This document shows, in pieces, positions 41,061 through 49,424 of a stretch of 64,000 bases of DNA. A program made the position numbers and the translations under genes. The notes below the pieces were generated by a model. It was not told the origin of the DNA, ran no database searches, and worked only from the letters and a program-made list of their open reading frames with translations. Numbering within the stretch: the stretch's first letter is position 1; every line of letters starts with the position of its first letter. Source of the DNA: Pseudokineococcus marinus (GTDB lineage Bacteria > Actinomycetota > Actinomycetes > Actinomycetales > Quadrisphaeraceae); NCBI RefSeq assembly GCF_037482405.1, contig NZ_JBBHZZ010000001.1, forward strand, positions 310,001-374,000, in the 5' to 3' direction.

Positions 41061-42446
41061 GTGAGCAGCCCCCAGCCGCGACCGGCCGACGGCGCGGAGC
41101 CCCTGACCCGCGGCCAGCGCCTCGACCGCCTGCCCTTCACGCGCCAGCACGGCCGCCTGCTCGGGGGGTCGGGGGTCGGCTGGGCGCTCGACGCGATGGA
41201 CGTCGGGCTCATCAGCTTCGTCATCGCCGCGCTGACGGTGCAGTGGCAGCTCGGGGACCTCGAGCGCTCGCTCCTGGGGTCCGTCGGCTTCGCCGGCATG
41301 GCCGTCGGCGCGACCCTCGGGGGCCTGCTCGCCGACCGCGTCGGGCGGCGCCAGGTCTTCGCCCTGACGCTGCTCGTCTACGGGGCGGCGACGGGCGCCT
41401 CGGCGCTGGTCGGCGGGCTCGCCGCGCTCCTCGCGCTGCGCTTCGTCGTCGGGCTCGGCCTCGGCGCCGAGCTCCCCGTCGCATCGACGCTCGTCAGCGA
41501 GTACGCCCCGGCGCGGCTCCGCGGCCGCGTCGTCGTCGCCCTCGAGGCCTTCTGGGCGGTGGGCTGGACGGCCGCCGCGCTCATCGGCTTCTTCGTCGTC
41601 GGCGCGTCCGACGACGGCTGGCGGTGGGCCTTCGCCCTCGGCGCCGTGCCGGCGCTCTACGCCGTCGTCGTCCGCCGCGGGCTGCCCGAGTCCGTGCGCT
41701 TCCTCGAGGGGCGCGGCCGCGGCGACGAGGCCGAGGCCGCGGTGCGGCGCTTCGAGCGGTCGGCGGGGGTCGAGACGCCGTCCACGCCCGACGCGCGGCG
41801 CACCCGCGAGGCCCCGGCGCCGCCGCGCGCCGGCTACCGCGACCTCTGGGCCCCGGGGCTGCGCGGGCGCACGGCCGCCCTGTGGGCGGTCTGGTTCTGC
41901 GTCAACTTCTCCTACTACGGCGCCTTCATCTGGCTGCCGTCGCTGCTCGTCGACGCCGGCTACCCGCTCGTGCGCTCCTTCGAGTACACGCTGCTCATCA
42001 CGCTGGCCCAGCTGCCGGGCTACGCCGTCGCCGCCGTCCTCGTCGAGCGCTGGGGGCGCCGCCCCGTGCTGGCGACCTTCCTCGTCGGCTCCGCGGTCGG
42101 CGCGCTGCTGCTGGGCCAGGCGGGCTCCCCGACGACGATCGTCCTCGCCGGGATGCTCCTGTCCTTCTTCAACCTCGGCGCCTGGGGCGCGCTCTACGCG
42201 GTCACGCCGGAGGTCTACGGCACCGCCCTGCGCGGGACGGGGGCCGGCGCCGCCGCCGGCTTCGGCCGCCTCGCCTCGATCCTCGCCCCGCTGTCCGTCG
42301 TCCCGCTGACGGCGCTCGGCGGCACGGTCGCCGTCTTCACGGCCTTCGGGCTCGTCTTCGTCGTCGCCGCGGCCGCCTGCTGGGGGCTGCCCGAGCTGCG
42401 GGGACGCTCGCTCGAGGAGTCCGTGCGCGAGCGCGTCGACGCCTGA
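41061..42446 (+). CDS. MFS transporter (sugar/aromatic acid porter type)
   Basis: 461 residues, 12 transmembrane segments. The GGLLADRVGRRQVF loop between TM2 and TM3 and the VERWGRRPVL repeat between TM8 and TM9 are MFS signatures; DAMDVGLISF in TM1 resembles the aromatic acid/H+ symporter and niacin-transporter branch. A charged loop of ~60 residues separates the halves. Substrate unknown. CAGACT lies eight bases before the GTG. Confidence 0.88.
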   Translation: MSSPQPRPADGAEPLTRGQRLDRLPFTRQHGRLLGGSGVGWALDAMDVGLISFVIAALTVQWQLGDLERSLLGSVGFAGMAVGATLGGLLADRVGRRQVFALTLLVYGAATGASALVGGLAALLALRFVVGLGLGAELPVASTLVSEYAPARLRGRVVVALEAFWAVGWTAAALIGFFVVGASDDGWRWAFALGAVPALYAVVVRRGLPESVRFLEGRGRGDEAEAAVRRFERSAGVETPSTPDARRTREAPAPPRAGYRDLWAPGLRGRTAALWAVWFCVNFSYYGAFIWLPSLLVDAGYPLVRSFEYTLLITLAQLPGYAVAAVLVERWGRRPVLATFLVGSAVGALLLGQAGSPTTIVLAGMLLSFFNLGAWGALYAVTPEVYGTALRGTGAGAAAGFGRLASILAPLSVVPLTALGGTVAVFTAFGLVFVVAAAACWGLPELRGRSLEESVRERVDA

Positions 42447-42480
42447 GCCCCTCACCGGACGGAGCGCACGGGCGACGGGG

Positions 42481-43404
42481 TCAGCCCGGCGAGACCTCCT
42501 CGCCCGCCTGCACCCGCAGCGCGTCCAGCACCGCGACCGCCGCCGGCGAGGGGTCGGCGCGCCCGCTGCGGTGCACCACGGAGAGCACGCGGGAGCCGGC
42601 GTCGACGGACCCCGACGTCGCCCGCGCCCCCGGGTGGGGCAGGTAGGCCAGCGCGAGCTCGGTGACGACGGCCGCGCCGAGCCCCGCGCCGACGAGCGCC
42701 AGGGTCGCCGACGCCTCGAGGCACGTGTGCTGGACGCGGGGACGGCGCTCCCCCGCCGCGGCCAGCCGGTCGAGCACGAGCCGCGCCGGCTGCCCCGGCG
42801 GACCGGCGACCCACGGCCGCCCCAGCAGCTCGTCCAGCACGTCGGGCCGCGGCCAGGCGGCGGGCACGACGACGCGGTAGGCGTCGTGCATGAGGTCCTC
42901 GACCGCCAGCCCCGGCGTGACGGGCGGGTCGTCGCCGAGCACCCGCTCGACGAGCAGGAGGTCGAGCCGACCGGCGCGCACGGCCCGCCGGCCCGTGGGC
43001 TCGTCGACCTCGACCACCTCGGGCACCACCGCCGAGCCCGCGAGGGACAGGGCGCCCACCGCCGGCGCCACGAGGCGCCGCAGGACCGTGGCGAAGCCCC
43101 CGACGCGGACGGGCCCGGACGCCGCGCCGCGCAGCGACGCCGTCTCCCGCTCGGCCAGGGCGAGGGCCTCGGCGACCTCCTCGGCCCGGTCGGCGAGGGC
43201 GTGGCCGGCGCTCGTCAGCTCGAGGGTGCGGCCCCCGCCGCGCCGCGACCGGTCGACGAGCGCGAGGCCCGCCTCCTGCTCGAGCCGGGTGACGGCCTGG
43301 GACACCGCGGACGGCGTCAGGTGCAGCGCACGCGCGGCCGGGAGGACGCCGCCGGCGCGCCGCACGGCGCGCAGGACGAGCAGGCGGCGGGGGTCCAGGC
43401 TCAT
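42481..43404 (-). CDS. LysR-family transcriptional regulator
   Basis: 307 residues: N-terminal winged helix (LLVLRAVRRAGGVLPAARALHLTPSAVSQAVTRLEQEAG) and a periplasmic-binding-like effector domain from about residue 95. Convergent with the MFS gene and divergent from a small membrane protein gene (43476), which is its likely target along with itself. The ATG is eight bases after TTAAGT. Effector unknown. Confidence 0.9.
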   Translation of the reverse strand: MSLDPRRLLVLRAVRRAGGVLPAARALHLTPSAVSQAVTRLEQEAGLALVDRSRRGGGRTLELTSAGHALADRAEEVAEALALAERETASLRGAASGPVRVGGFATVLRRLVAPAVGALSLAGSAVVPEVVEVDEPTGRRAVRAGRLDLLLVERVLGDDPPVTPGLAVEDLMHDAYRVVVPAAWPRPDVLDELLGRPWVAGPPGQPARLVLDRLAAAGERRPRVQHTCLEASATLALVGAGLGAAVVTELALAYLPHPGARATSGSVDAGSRVLSVVHRSGRADPSPAAVAVLDALRVQAGEEVSPG

Positions 43405-43406
43405 GA

Positions 43407-43427
43407 AGCCTGACTTAACCACAGGCT
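43407..43427. promoter_or_regulatory. Candidate LysR operator
   Basis: AGCCTG-N9-CAGGCT, a perfect 6-bp dyad of the length usual for LysR sites, lies immediately upstream of the lysR start and overlaps its -10 region. Confidence 0.5.
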
Positions 43428-43475
43428 GTCGAACGGTGATTTCCGTTGATGCCCCTGCGTGCCGATGATCGAGTC

Positions 43476-43994
43476 GTGGCACAGCACCTGCACCTCGCGC
43501 TCTCGCTCGGCGGCTACCTCGGCGGCCTCCTCGTCCTCCTCGGCTACGGCCTCACCAGCACCGGCCGCCTCTCCCCCTCCTCCCCGGCGGCCCAGGCCGT
43601 CAACACCACCGGCGCCCTCCTCCTCGTCGCCAACGGCGTCCTCCTCGCCGCGTGGGCCTCGGTCGGCGTCAACGTCGCCTGGATCGCCATCGGCGCGGCC
43701 GCCGCATGGCGCGCCCGCGGTGCCCGCCGCGCGCTCGCCGCGGCCGGCGGCGACGCGGCGCCCGCGCCGGTGGTCCTGCCCGCCCAGCGCTGCTGCGGCG
43801 CGGCCGACGACGCCGCGGGGTGGACGCAGGACGAGCGGCCGCAGGACGGGTGGCCCCAGGACGACTGGGACGCCGCGGCGGAGCGGCTCACCGCCGAGTC
43901 CGGCGCGCTCGTCGGCGAGGACGTGAGCGCGGCGACATGGCCCCCCACCGCGCCGCTGCCCGTGCTCGGCGCGGACGGCCGACCGCTGGGCTGA
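43476..43994 (+). CDS. CBU_0592-type small membrane protein
   Basis: 172 residues: three hydrophobic segments in the first ~80 residues (LGGYLGGLLVLLGYGL, AVNTTGALLLVANGVLLAAW, VNVAWIAIGAAAAW) match the CBU_0592-like domain, followed by a polar tail with ERPQDGWPQDDWDAAAERL. GATGAT lies six bases before the GTG. Function unknown; possibly controlled by the divergent LysR. Confidence 0.7.
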   Translation: MAQHLHLALSLGGYLGGLLVLLGYGLTSTGRLSPSSPAAQAVNTTGALLLVANGVLLAAWASVGVNVAWIAIGAAAAWRARGARRALAAAGGDAAPAPVVLPAQRCCGAADDAAGWTQDERPQDGWPQDDWDAAAERLTAESGALVGEDVSAATWPPTAPLPVLGADGRPLG

Positions 43995-44051
43995 CCCGGC
44001 GCCGCGCGCCCAGGAGCCGGCGGTCAGGGTCGCCGGTCGGGCTCGCCGGAA

Positions 44052-44135
44052 GGGGTCGCCGGTCAGGGGTCGCCGGTCAGGGGTCGCCGGTCAGGGGTCG
44101 CCGGTCAGGGGTCGCCGGTCAGGGGTCGCCGGTCA
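44052..44135 (-). repeat. Six perfect 14-bp repeats containing the ald stop codon
   Basis: Six identical copies of GGGGTCGCCGGTCA in a row. The last copy supplies the TGA of ald (44133-44135 read on the minus strand), so the repeat is a serial duplication of the end of the gene. Diverged copies extend to about 44030. Confidence 0.9.
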
Positions 44136-45245
44136 GGCGAGCAGCTCCCCCACCGGGGCGAGGGGCAGGTCGTGCGCCTCGGCCACGCCGGCGTTGAGCA
44201 CGTGGCCGGCGTTGGTCGTCATGCCGCCGGCCAGGGACGGGTCCGCGCGCAGGGCGTCGCGCCAGCCGTGGTCGGCGAGCTCGACGACGTAGGGCAGCGT
44301 CACGTTGGTCAGCGCGTACGTCGACGTGTGCGGCACGGCGCCCGGCATGTTGGCCACGCAGTAGAAGACGCTGTCGTGCACCGCGAACGTGGGGTCGTCG
44401 TGCGTCGTCGGGCGCGTGCCCTCGAAGCAGCCGCCCTGGTCGACGGCGATGTCGACGAGGACGCTGCCCGGCCGCATCCGGGCCACGAGGTCGTCGGTGA
44501 CGAGCTTCGGCGCCCGGGCGCCCGGGACGAGGACGGCGCCGACGACGAGGTCCGCCTCGACGACGGCGCGCTCGAGCTCGAAGGAGTTGGACGCGACGGT
44601 GCGCAGCCGGCCGGCGTAGTGCTCGTCGAGGTGGCGCAGCTTGGCGATGTCGCGGTCGAGCAGCGTGACCTCGGCGCCCATGCCGACCGCGACGCGGGCG
44701 GCCGCCGCGCCGGAGACCCCGCCGCCGATGACGACGACGTCCGCCGCCCGCACCCCCGGCACCCCGCCCATGAGCACCCCGCGGCCGCCCTGGCTGCTCA
44801 TGAGCGTGTGGGCGCCCACCTGCGGCGCGAGGCGCCCGGCGACCTCGCTCATGGGCGCGAGCAGCGGCAGCGACCGGTCGGGCAGCTGGACCGTCTCGTA
44901 GGCGATGGCCGCCGTCCCGCTCGACAGGAGGGCGTCGGTCAGCGGCCGGTCGGCCGCCAGGTGCAGGTAGGCGAAGAGGAGCAGGTCCTCGCGCAGGTAG
45001 CCGTGCTCGGACTCGACGGGCTCCTTGACCTTGAGCACGAGCTGGGCCGACCAGGCGTCCTCGGCCGCCGGGACGACGCGGGCGCCGGCGTCGGCGTAGG
45101 CGGCGTCGGGGATCGACGACCCCTCGCCCGCACCGGCCTCGACGAGCACCTCGTGCCCGCGCCCGACGAGCTCGTGGACGCCGCTGGGCGTGGCCGCCAC
45201 CCGCAGCTCGCGGTTCTTGACCTCACGGGGGATGCCGACCTGCAC
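44133..45245 (-). CDS. ald: Alanine dehydrogenase
   Basis: 370 residues, full length for the family. N-terminal MQVGIPREVKNRELRVAATP, catalytic KVKEP (Lys near 73), HLAADRPLT, and the NAD-binding VVVIGGGVSGAAAARVAVGMGAEVTLLDRD near 170. It interconverts L-alanine and pyruvate plus ammonia. AGGAG lies upstream of the ATG. Divergent from an Lrp-family regulator, the common ald/aldR arrangement. Confidence 0.96.
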   Translation of the reverse strand: MQVGIPREVKNRELRVAATPSGVHELVGRGHEVLVEAGAGEGSSIPDAAYADAGARVVPAAEDAWSAQLVLKVKEPVESEHGYLREDLLLFAYLHLAADRPLTDALLSSGTAAIAYETVQLPDRSLPLLAPMSEVAGRLAPQVGAHTLMSSQGGRGVLMGGVPGVRAADVVVIGGGVSGAAAARVAVGMGAEVTLLDRDIAKLRHLDEHYAGRLRTVASNSFELERAVVEADLVVGAVLVPGARAPKLVTDDLVARMRPGSVLVDIAVDQGGCFEGTRPTTHDDPTFAVHDSVFYCVANMPGAVPHTSTYALTNVTLPYVVELADHGWRDALRADPSLAGGMTTNAGHVLNAGVAEAHDLPLAPVGELLA

Positions 45246-45342
45246 AGCGCACGCTCCTCGACCTCACGACCGGTCCGGCCCCTGGTGGGCCGCCCCGGTG
45301 CACCGGGACCGCAGCGACCCCGAGGGCGTCCATCGTGGCAGC

Positions 45343-45378
45343 ATGTTCGACGTCTCGGCGGGGAGCCGAACCAGATGA
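45343..45378 (+). CDS. Eleven-residue leader ORF before the Lrp gene
   Basis: ATG 45343 follows CATCGT (45331-45336) by six bases; the ORF MFDVSAGSRTR ends at TGA 45376-45378, overlapping the lrp ATG (ATGA). The arrangement repeats that before the APH gene and could route ribosomes from a leaderless start to the regulator. Confidence 0.45.
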   Translation: MFDVSAGSRTR

Positions 45379-45935
45379 GCGGAGAGGCCCTCATGGCCGC
45401 ACGACCTCCGACGCACGGGCGTCGGCGCAGCCCCGTGGCGAACGCCGTTCGGGACCACCTCGACGACGTCGACGCCGAGGTGGTGCGCCTGCTCCTCGCG
45501 GACGCCCGCACGCCCAACAACGCGGTCGCCCGCGCGGTCGGCGTCGCGCCGTCCACGGCCCTCGCCCGCACCGCGGCGCTGCGCGAGCGCGGCGTCCTCA
45601 CCGGCGCCCGCGCGGAGGTCGACCCCGGCCGCGTGGGCCTCGGGCTGCGGGCGCTCGTGTCCGTCCGCCTCGGCACGCACGACGCGGCGGACATGCAGGC
45701 CTTCGTCGCCCGGCTGCAGGCGCTGCCCGGGGTCGTCGACGTCTTCTTCCTCGCCGGGAGGGACGACTACCTCGTCCACCTCGTCGCGCCGAGCTCGGAC
45801 GCGCTGCGCGAGCTCGTGCTCGAGCACCTCTCCAGCCACCCGCTCGTCCAGCACACCGAGACCTCGCTCGTCTTCGAGCACCGGGCGGGGACCGACGTCC
45901 TCGGGCTGGGGGCGGCCGCCCCGCACGCGCGCTGA
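45375..45935 (+). CDS. Lrp/AsnC-family regulator, probable AldR
   Basis: 186 residues: winged helix with VRLLLADARTPNNAVARAVGVAPSTALARTAAL, then an AsnC ligand-binding (RAM) domain (LVSVRLGTHDAADMQAFVARLQALPGVVDVFFLAGRDDYLVHLV). It probably senses alanine and controls ald, which is divergent. ATG 45375 is coupled to the leader ORF; ATG 45393, with GGAGAGG upstream, is an alternative that shortens it by six residues. Confidence 0.9.
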   Translation: MSGEALMAARPPTHGRRRSPVANAVRDHLDDVDAEVVRLLLADARTPNNAVARAVGVAPSTALARTAALRERGVLTGARAEVDPGRVGLGLRALVSVRLGTHDAADMQAFVARLQALPGVVDVFFLAGRDDYLVHLVAPSSDALRELVLEHLSSHPLVQHTETSLVFEHRAGTDVLGLGAAAPHAR

Positions 45936-45956
45936 CGCAGGGGCGACCGCCGCGGC

Positions 45957-47000
45957 TCAGCGCGCGGCCGGGGGCGCCGAGCTCTCGCGGACGACGAGCC
46001 GGTGCGGCGCCACGACCTCGCGCGGGGGCAGGTCGGGGTCGGCCAGGCGCTCGACGAGGAGCCTGAGCGCGGCCTCGGCGACGGCGGCGCGGTCCAGGGC
46101 GACGGTCGTGAGGGTCGGCGTGCAGTAGGCGCTCTCGGGGACGTCGTCGATGCCGACGACGGCGACGTCCTCGGGCACCCGGACGCCGTGGCGGCGCAGG
46201 CCGCGGAGGAGGCCCATCGCGAGGACGTCGTTCATGGCGAGGACCCCGTCGACGGGGACGCCGTCGCGCCGGAGGGCGACGAGCCGGTCGGCCGCCGCCT
46301 CGCCGTCCTCACGGGTCCAGTCCTCGACGCGCAGGAGGAGCTCGTCGCCGCACGGGAGCCCGGCGGCGGCGAGCGCCGCCCGGTAGCCCCGCAGCCGCTG
46401 GCTGGCGGTGTCGTGCAGCGTGGGCTTGAGCCCGAGGGCGGCGACGCAGCGCCGGCCCGTGGCCACGAGGTGCTCGGTCCCCTCGGTCCCCACCGCCACG
46501 CCGTCGATGCTCACGCGGTCGGCCTCGACGCCGACGGCGTGCTCGCCGAGGAGGACCAGGGGGGTGTGCGGGACGGAGACGAGCTCCTCGGGCGGCATCT
46601 CGAGCGGGGAGAAGACGAGCCCGTCGGCGAAGCGGGTCGGCAGGCCGGCCGCCACCTCGCGCTCCCGCTCCAGGTCGGCGTCGGTCTGCTCGACCACCAC
46701 GGTGAGCCCGTGGCGGCGCGCCGCCCGCACGACCTGGCTCGACAGCTCGGCGAAGTACGGCATCTCGATGCCGGGGACGGCCAGGGTCACCATGCCGGTG
46801 CGCCCCTGCCGCAGCTGGCGCCCCGCCGCCTGCGGCCGGTAGCCGAGCGCGTCGATCTGGCGCTGCACGCGCTCGCGCGTCTCCGGGGTCACGCGGGCGT
46901 AGCCGTTGACGACGTTGGAGACGGTCTTCGGGGACACGCCGGCGGCCAGCGCGACGTCGCGCACGGTCGTCGGTCGTCGGGCGGCCACGAGGCGGATCAT
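45957..47000 (-). CDS. LacI-family repressor of the arabinoside operon
   Basis: 347 residues: helix-turn-helix TTVRDVALAAGVSPKTVSNVVNGYARVTPETRERV, hinge, and a sugar-binding core (VTLAVPGIEMPYFAELSSQVV, DGVLAMNDVLAMGLLRGLR, VVGIDDVPESAYCTPTLTTV). Divergent from the ABC importer gene, so it should repress that operon, with arabinose or an arabino-oligosaccharide as inducer by context. The ATG at 47000 places the HTH at the N terminus. Confidence 0.9.
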   Translation of the reverse strand: MIRLVAARRPTTVRDVALAAGVSPKTVSNVVNGYARVTPETRERVQRQIDALGYRPQAAGRQLRQGRTGMVTLAVPGIEMPYFAELSSQVVRAARRHGLTVVVEQTDADLEREREVAAGLPTRFADGLVFSPLEMPPEELVSVPHTPLVLLGEHAVGVEADRVSIDGVAVGTEGTEHLVATGRRCVAALGLKPTLHDTASQRLRGYRAALAAAGLPCGDELLLRVEDWTREDGEAAADRLVALRRDGVPVDGVLAMNDVLAMGLLRGLRRHGVRVPEDVAVVGIDDVPESAYCTPTLTTVALDRAAVAEAALRLLVERLADPDLPPREVVAPHRLVVRESSAPPAAR

Positions 47001-47055
47001 GCCCGACGGCGCGCCCGCGCCCACCCGCGGCGCGGATGTCGAGACAGCCGCACCC

Positions 47056-47111
47056 TTGACAGCCGAGGCGCTCGTGACGCAGGCTCCCTCCACCTTTTAC
47101 ATCGTTGTAGA
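47056..47111 (+). promoter_or_regulatory. Promoter and LacI-type operator of the arabinoside ABC operon
   Basis: TTGACA (47056-47061), 18-base spacer, CAGGCT (47080-47085). TTTACATCGTTGTAGA (47096-47111), a CG-centred imperfect palindrome typical of LacI-family operators, lies at the predicted start of transcription, where bound repressor would block it. Confidence 0.65.
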
Positions 47112-47130
47112 GGCAAGGGAGCCACGACCC

Positions 47131-48465
47131 ATGACGATGGACCCGGCACGACGGCGCGGCCTCAGCCGCCGCTCCTTCCTCAGAGCCTCCGCCGCGGGAG
47201 CAGGCGCCCTCGGTGCGACCTCGCTCGCGGGCTGCGGCGGCGTCGCCGCGGGCGGGGGACCGCAGCTGGCCTACTGGAACTTCTTCACCGGCGGCGACGG
47301 CGGCCGCATGGTCGACCTCATCGACTCCTACCGCGCCGAGGCGCCGGACGTCGACGTGACGGCGACCACGCTGGAGTGGGGCTCGCCGTACTACACGAAG
47401 CTGGCGATGGCGGTCGAGGGCGGCCGCGGCCCCGACCTCGCGACGCTGCACGCCTCGCGCCTGGAGACCTTCGGCCTCAACCTCGTCGACTCCTGGGACC
47501 TCGGGGAGCTCGAGGCCCGCGGCGTCACGCTGGACCAGTTCCCCCAGCCCGCGCTCGAGCGGGTCACCCTGGACGGCGAGCTCAAGGCGCTCCCCCTGGA
47601 CACCCACCCCCTGGTGCTCTTCTACAACACCCGCATCTGCGAGGAGGCCGGCCTGCTCGCGAGCGACGGCTCGCTCGCGCCGCTGGACAGCGCCGAGGCC
47701 TTCCTCGACGCCGGCCGCCGGGCCGCGGAGGTCACGGGCGACAACGGGATCGCCTACGGCACGAACGACGCCCTGGCCTCCTTCATGCTCTTCTGGTCGG
47801 TCTTCAACCAGCTGGGCGGCCAGATGGTCTTCCCCGACGGCAGCGCGAGCACGAGCGTCGAGGTCGACCGCGACGCGATGGTCAGCGCGATGGACTTCAT
47901 CGCCACGATGTGCGACGACACCATCGCCTCGCGCTCGCAGGACGGCGCCGGTGCCCCCGCCGCCTTCGCCAGCGAGCAGGCGGGCTTCCTGCTCATCGGG
48001 CCCTGGGAGGTGGCGACGGCGCAGACCGCCGGCATCCCCTTCTCCATGACGCAGTTCCCGGCGCTCTACGGCGACACGGCGTACTGCCGCGCCGACAGCC
48101 ACAGCTTCGTCCTGCCGACGCAGGCGAGCACCGACCCGGAGACGCGGGGCCTCGCCTACGACATGGCGGTCGCCCTGCTGCGCAACAGCCTGTCCTGGGC
48201 CGAGGGCGGCCACATCCCGGCGCTCTCCGAGGTGGCCGAGAGCCCGGAGTACCTCGCGCTCGACCCCCAGTCGAACTACCGCGGCGCCGCCGACGTGGCG
48301 GCGTTCGACCCGGAGATCTACTTCGCCGGGTCCGGGTCGACCTTCATGTCACGGGCCGGCCAGTCGCTGCAGGGCGTCGGCACCGGCGCCCTGACGCCCG
48401 AGCAGGGCGCGGACGACCTCATCGGCTGGATCGACGACCAGCTCGCCCTCGGGAGCCCCCTGTGA
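47131..48465 (+). CDS. ABC sugar transporter substrate-binding lipoprotein
   Basis: 444 residues with a combined Tat and lipoprotein signal (SRRSFLRASAAGAGALGATSLAGC). The mature protein is a family 1 extracellular solute-binding protein (LAYWNFFTGGDGGRMVDLI, PLDTHPLVLFYNTRICEEAGL, AGFLLIGPWEVATAQTAGIPF). By operon context the ligand is probably an arabino-oligosaccharide or arabinose. Its stop overlaps the next GTG (GTGA). Confidence 0.93.
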   Translation: MTMDPARRRGLSRRSFLRASAAGAGALGATSLAGCGGVAAGGGPQLAYWNFFTGGDGGRMVDLIDSYRAEAPDVDVTATTLEWGSPYYTKLAMAVEGGRGPDLATLHASRLETFGLNLVDSWDLGELEARGVTLDQFPQPALERVTLDGELKALPLDTHPLVLFYNTRICEEAGLLASDGSLAPLDSAEAFLDAGRRAAEVTGDNGIAYGTNDALASFMLFWSVFNQLGGQMVFPDGSASTSVEVDRDAMVSAMDFIATMCDDTIASRSQDGAGAPAAFASEQAGFLLIGPWEVATAQTAGIPFSMTQFPALYGDTAYCRADSHSFVLPTQASTDPETRGLAYDMAVALLRNSLSWAEGGHIPALSEVAESPEYLALDPQSNYRGAADVAAFDPEIYFAGSGSTFMSRAGQSLQGVGTGALTPEQGADDLIGWIDDQLALGSPL

Positions 48466-49424
48466 GCGCCGTCGGCAGCACCCCGCAGAGCACGGTCCCC
48501 GCTCCCGCCGCCGAGGTCGACCGCGACGCCCCCGGGCGCCGTCGCGAGGGCCGGTCCCTGACGTCGATCCGGGGCGGTCTCTGGTTCGTCGCCCCCTTCC
48601 TCGTCGTCTACGCGCTCTTCACGCTCGTCCCGATCCTCTACGGGCTCTTCCTCAGCTTCTTCGACACGAGCCTCGTGGGCACCAGCTCCTCCTTCGTCGG
48701 CTTCGACAACTACGCCCGCCTCCTCGGTGACGCCCAGGTCTGGCGGACCCTCGGCATCACCCTGCTCTTCACGCTGCTCAGCACCGTCCCGCTCGTCGCG
48801 GTCTCGCTGGTGATGGCGCTGCTCGTGCACTCCGGGACCCGCGGGCAGTGGTTCTGGCGCTTCGCCTACTTCGCGCCCTTCCTGCTGCCCGTCGCCACGG
48901 TCACGCTCATCTGGCAGTGGCTGTTCCAGGGCGACTTCGGCCTGCTCAACGGCCTGCTCCGGGGCCTCGGGCTGCCGGCCGTCGGCTGGCTCTCCGACCC
49001 CGACTGGGGTCTCTGGTCGGTCGTCATCCTCACCGTCTGGTGGACGGTCGGCTTCAACTTCCTGCTGTACCTCGCGGCGCTGCAGGGCATCCCGCAGACC
49101 GTGTACGAGGCCGCGGCCATCGACGGCGCGGGCGGCTGGCGCCGGCTGCTCTCCATCACGCTGCCGCTGCTCAAGGTGACGACCGGGCTCGTCCTGACGC
49201 TGCAGGTCCTCGCCTCGCTCAAGCTCTTCGACCAGGCCTACATCCTCTACGTCGGCAGCGGCGGTCCCGGCGGCGTCGCGCAGCCGATCCTGCAGTACGT
49301 CTACGACACCGGCTTCGTCAACTACCGGCTCGGCTACGCGTCGGCCATCTCGTACATGTTCTTCGCCCTCATCATCGTCGTGTCCCTGGCCCAGGCCTGG
49401 ATCAGCAGCAGGAGGAGGTCCTGA
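48462..49424 (+). CDS. ABC sugar transporter permease (MalF type)
   Basis: 320 residues, six transmembrane helices, with the EAA coupling loop YEAAAIDGAGGWRRLLSITLPLL that docks on the ATPase. First of two permeases; coupled by GTGA to the binding protein and by TGATG to the second permease. A Pro-rich cytoplasmic N terminus of ~35 residues precedes TM1. Confidence 0.94.
   Translation: MSAVGSTPQSTVPAPAAEVDRDAPGRRREGRSLTSIRGGLWFVAPFLVVYALFTLVPILYGLFLSFFDTSLVGTSSSFVGFDNYARLLGDAQVWRTLGITLLFTLLSTVPLVAVSLVMALLVHSGTRGQWFWRFAYFAPFLLPVATVTLIWQWLFQGDFGLLNGLLRGLGLPAVGWLSDPDWGLWSVVILTVWWTVGFNFLLYLAALQGIPQTVYEAAAIDGAGGWRRLLSITLPLLKVTTGLVLTLQVLASLKLFDQAYILYVGSGGPGGVAQPILQYVYDTGFVNYRLGYASAISYMFFALIIVVSLAQAWISSRRRS

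Noticed and set aside
41243..42646. Long alternative plus-strand frame over the MFS gene
   Set aside because: Arg-rich translation typical of a shifted frame in GC-rich DNA; the MFS frame has 12 helices and family motifs.
44030..44137. CRISPR-like array
   Set aside because: Units are 14 bp, directly adjacent, with no spacers, and include a stop codon; it is a minisatellite.
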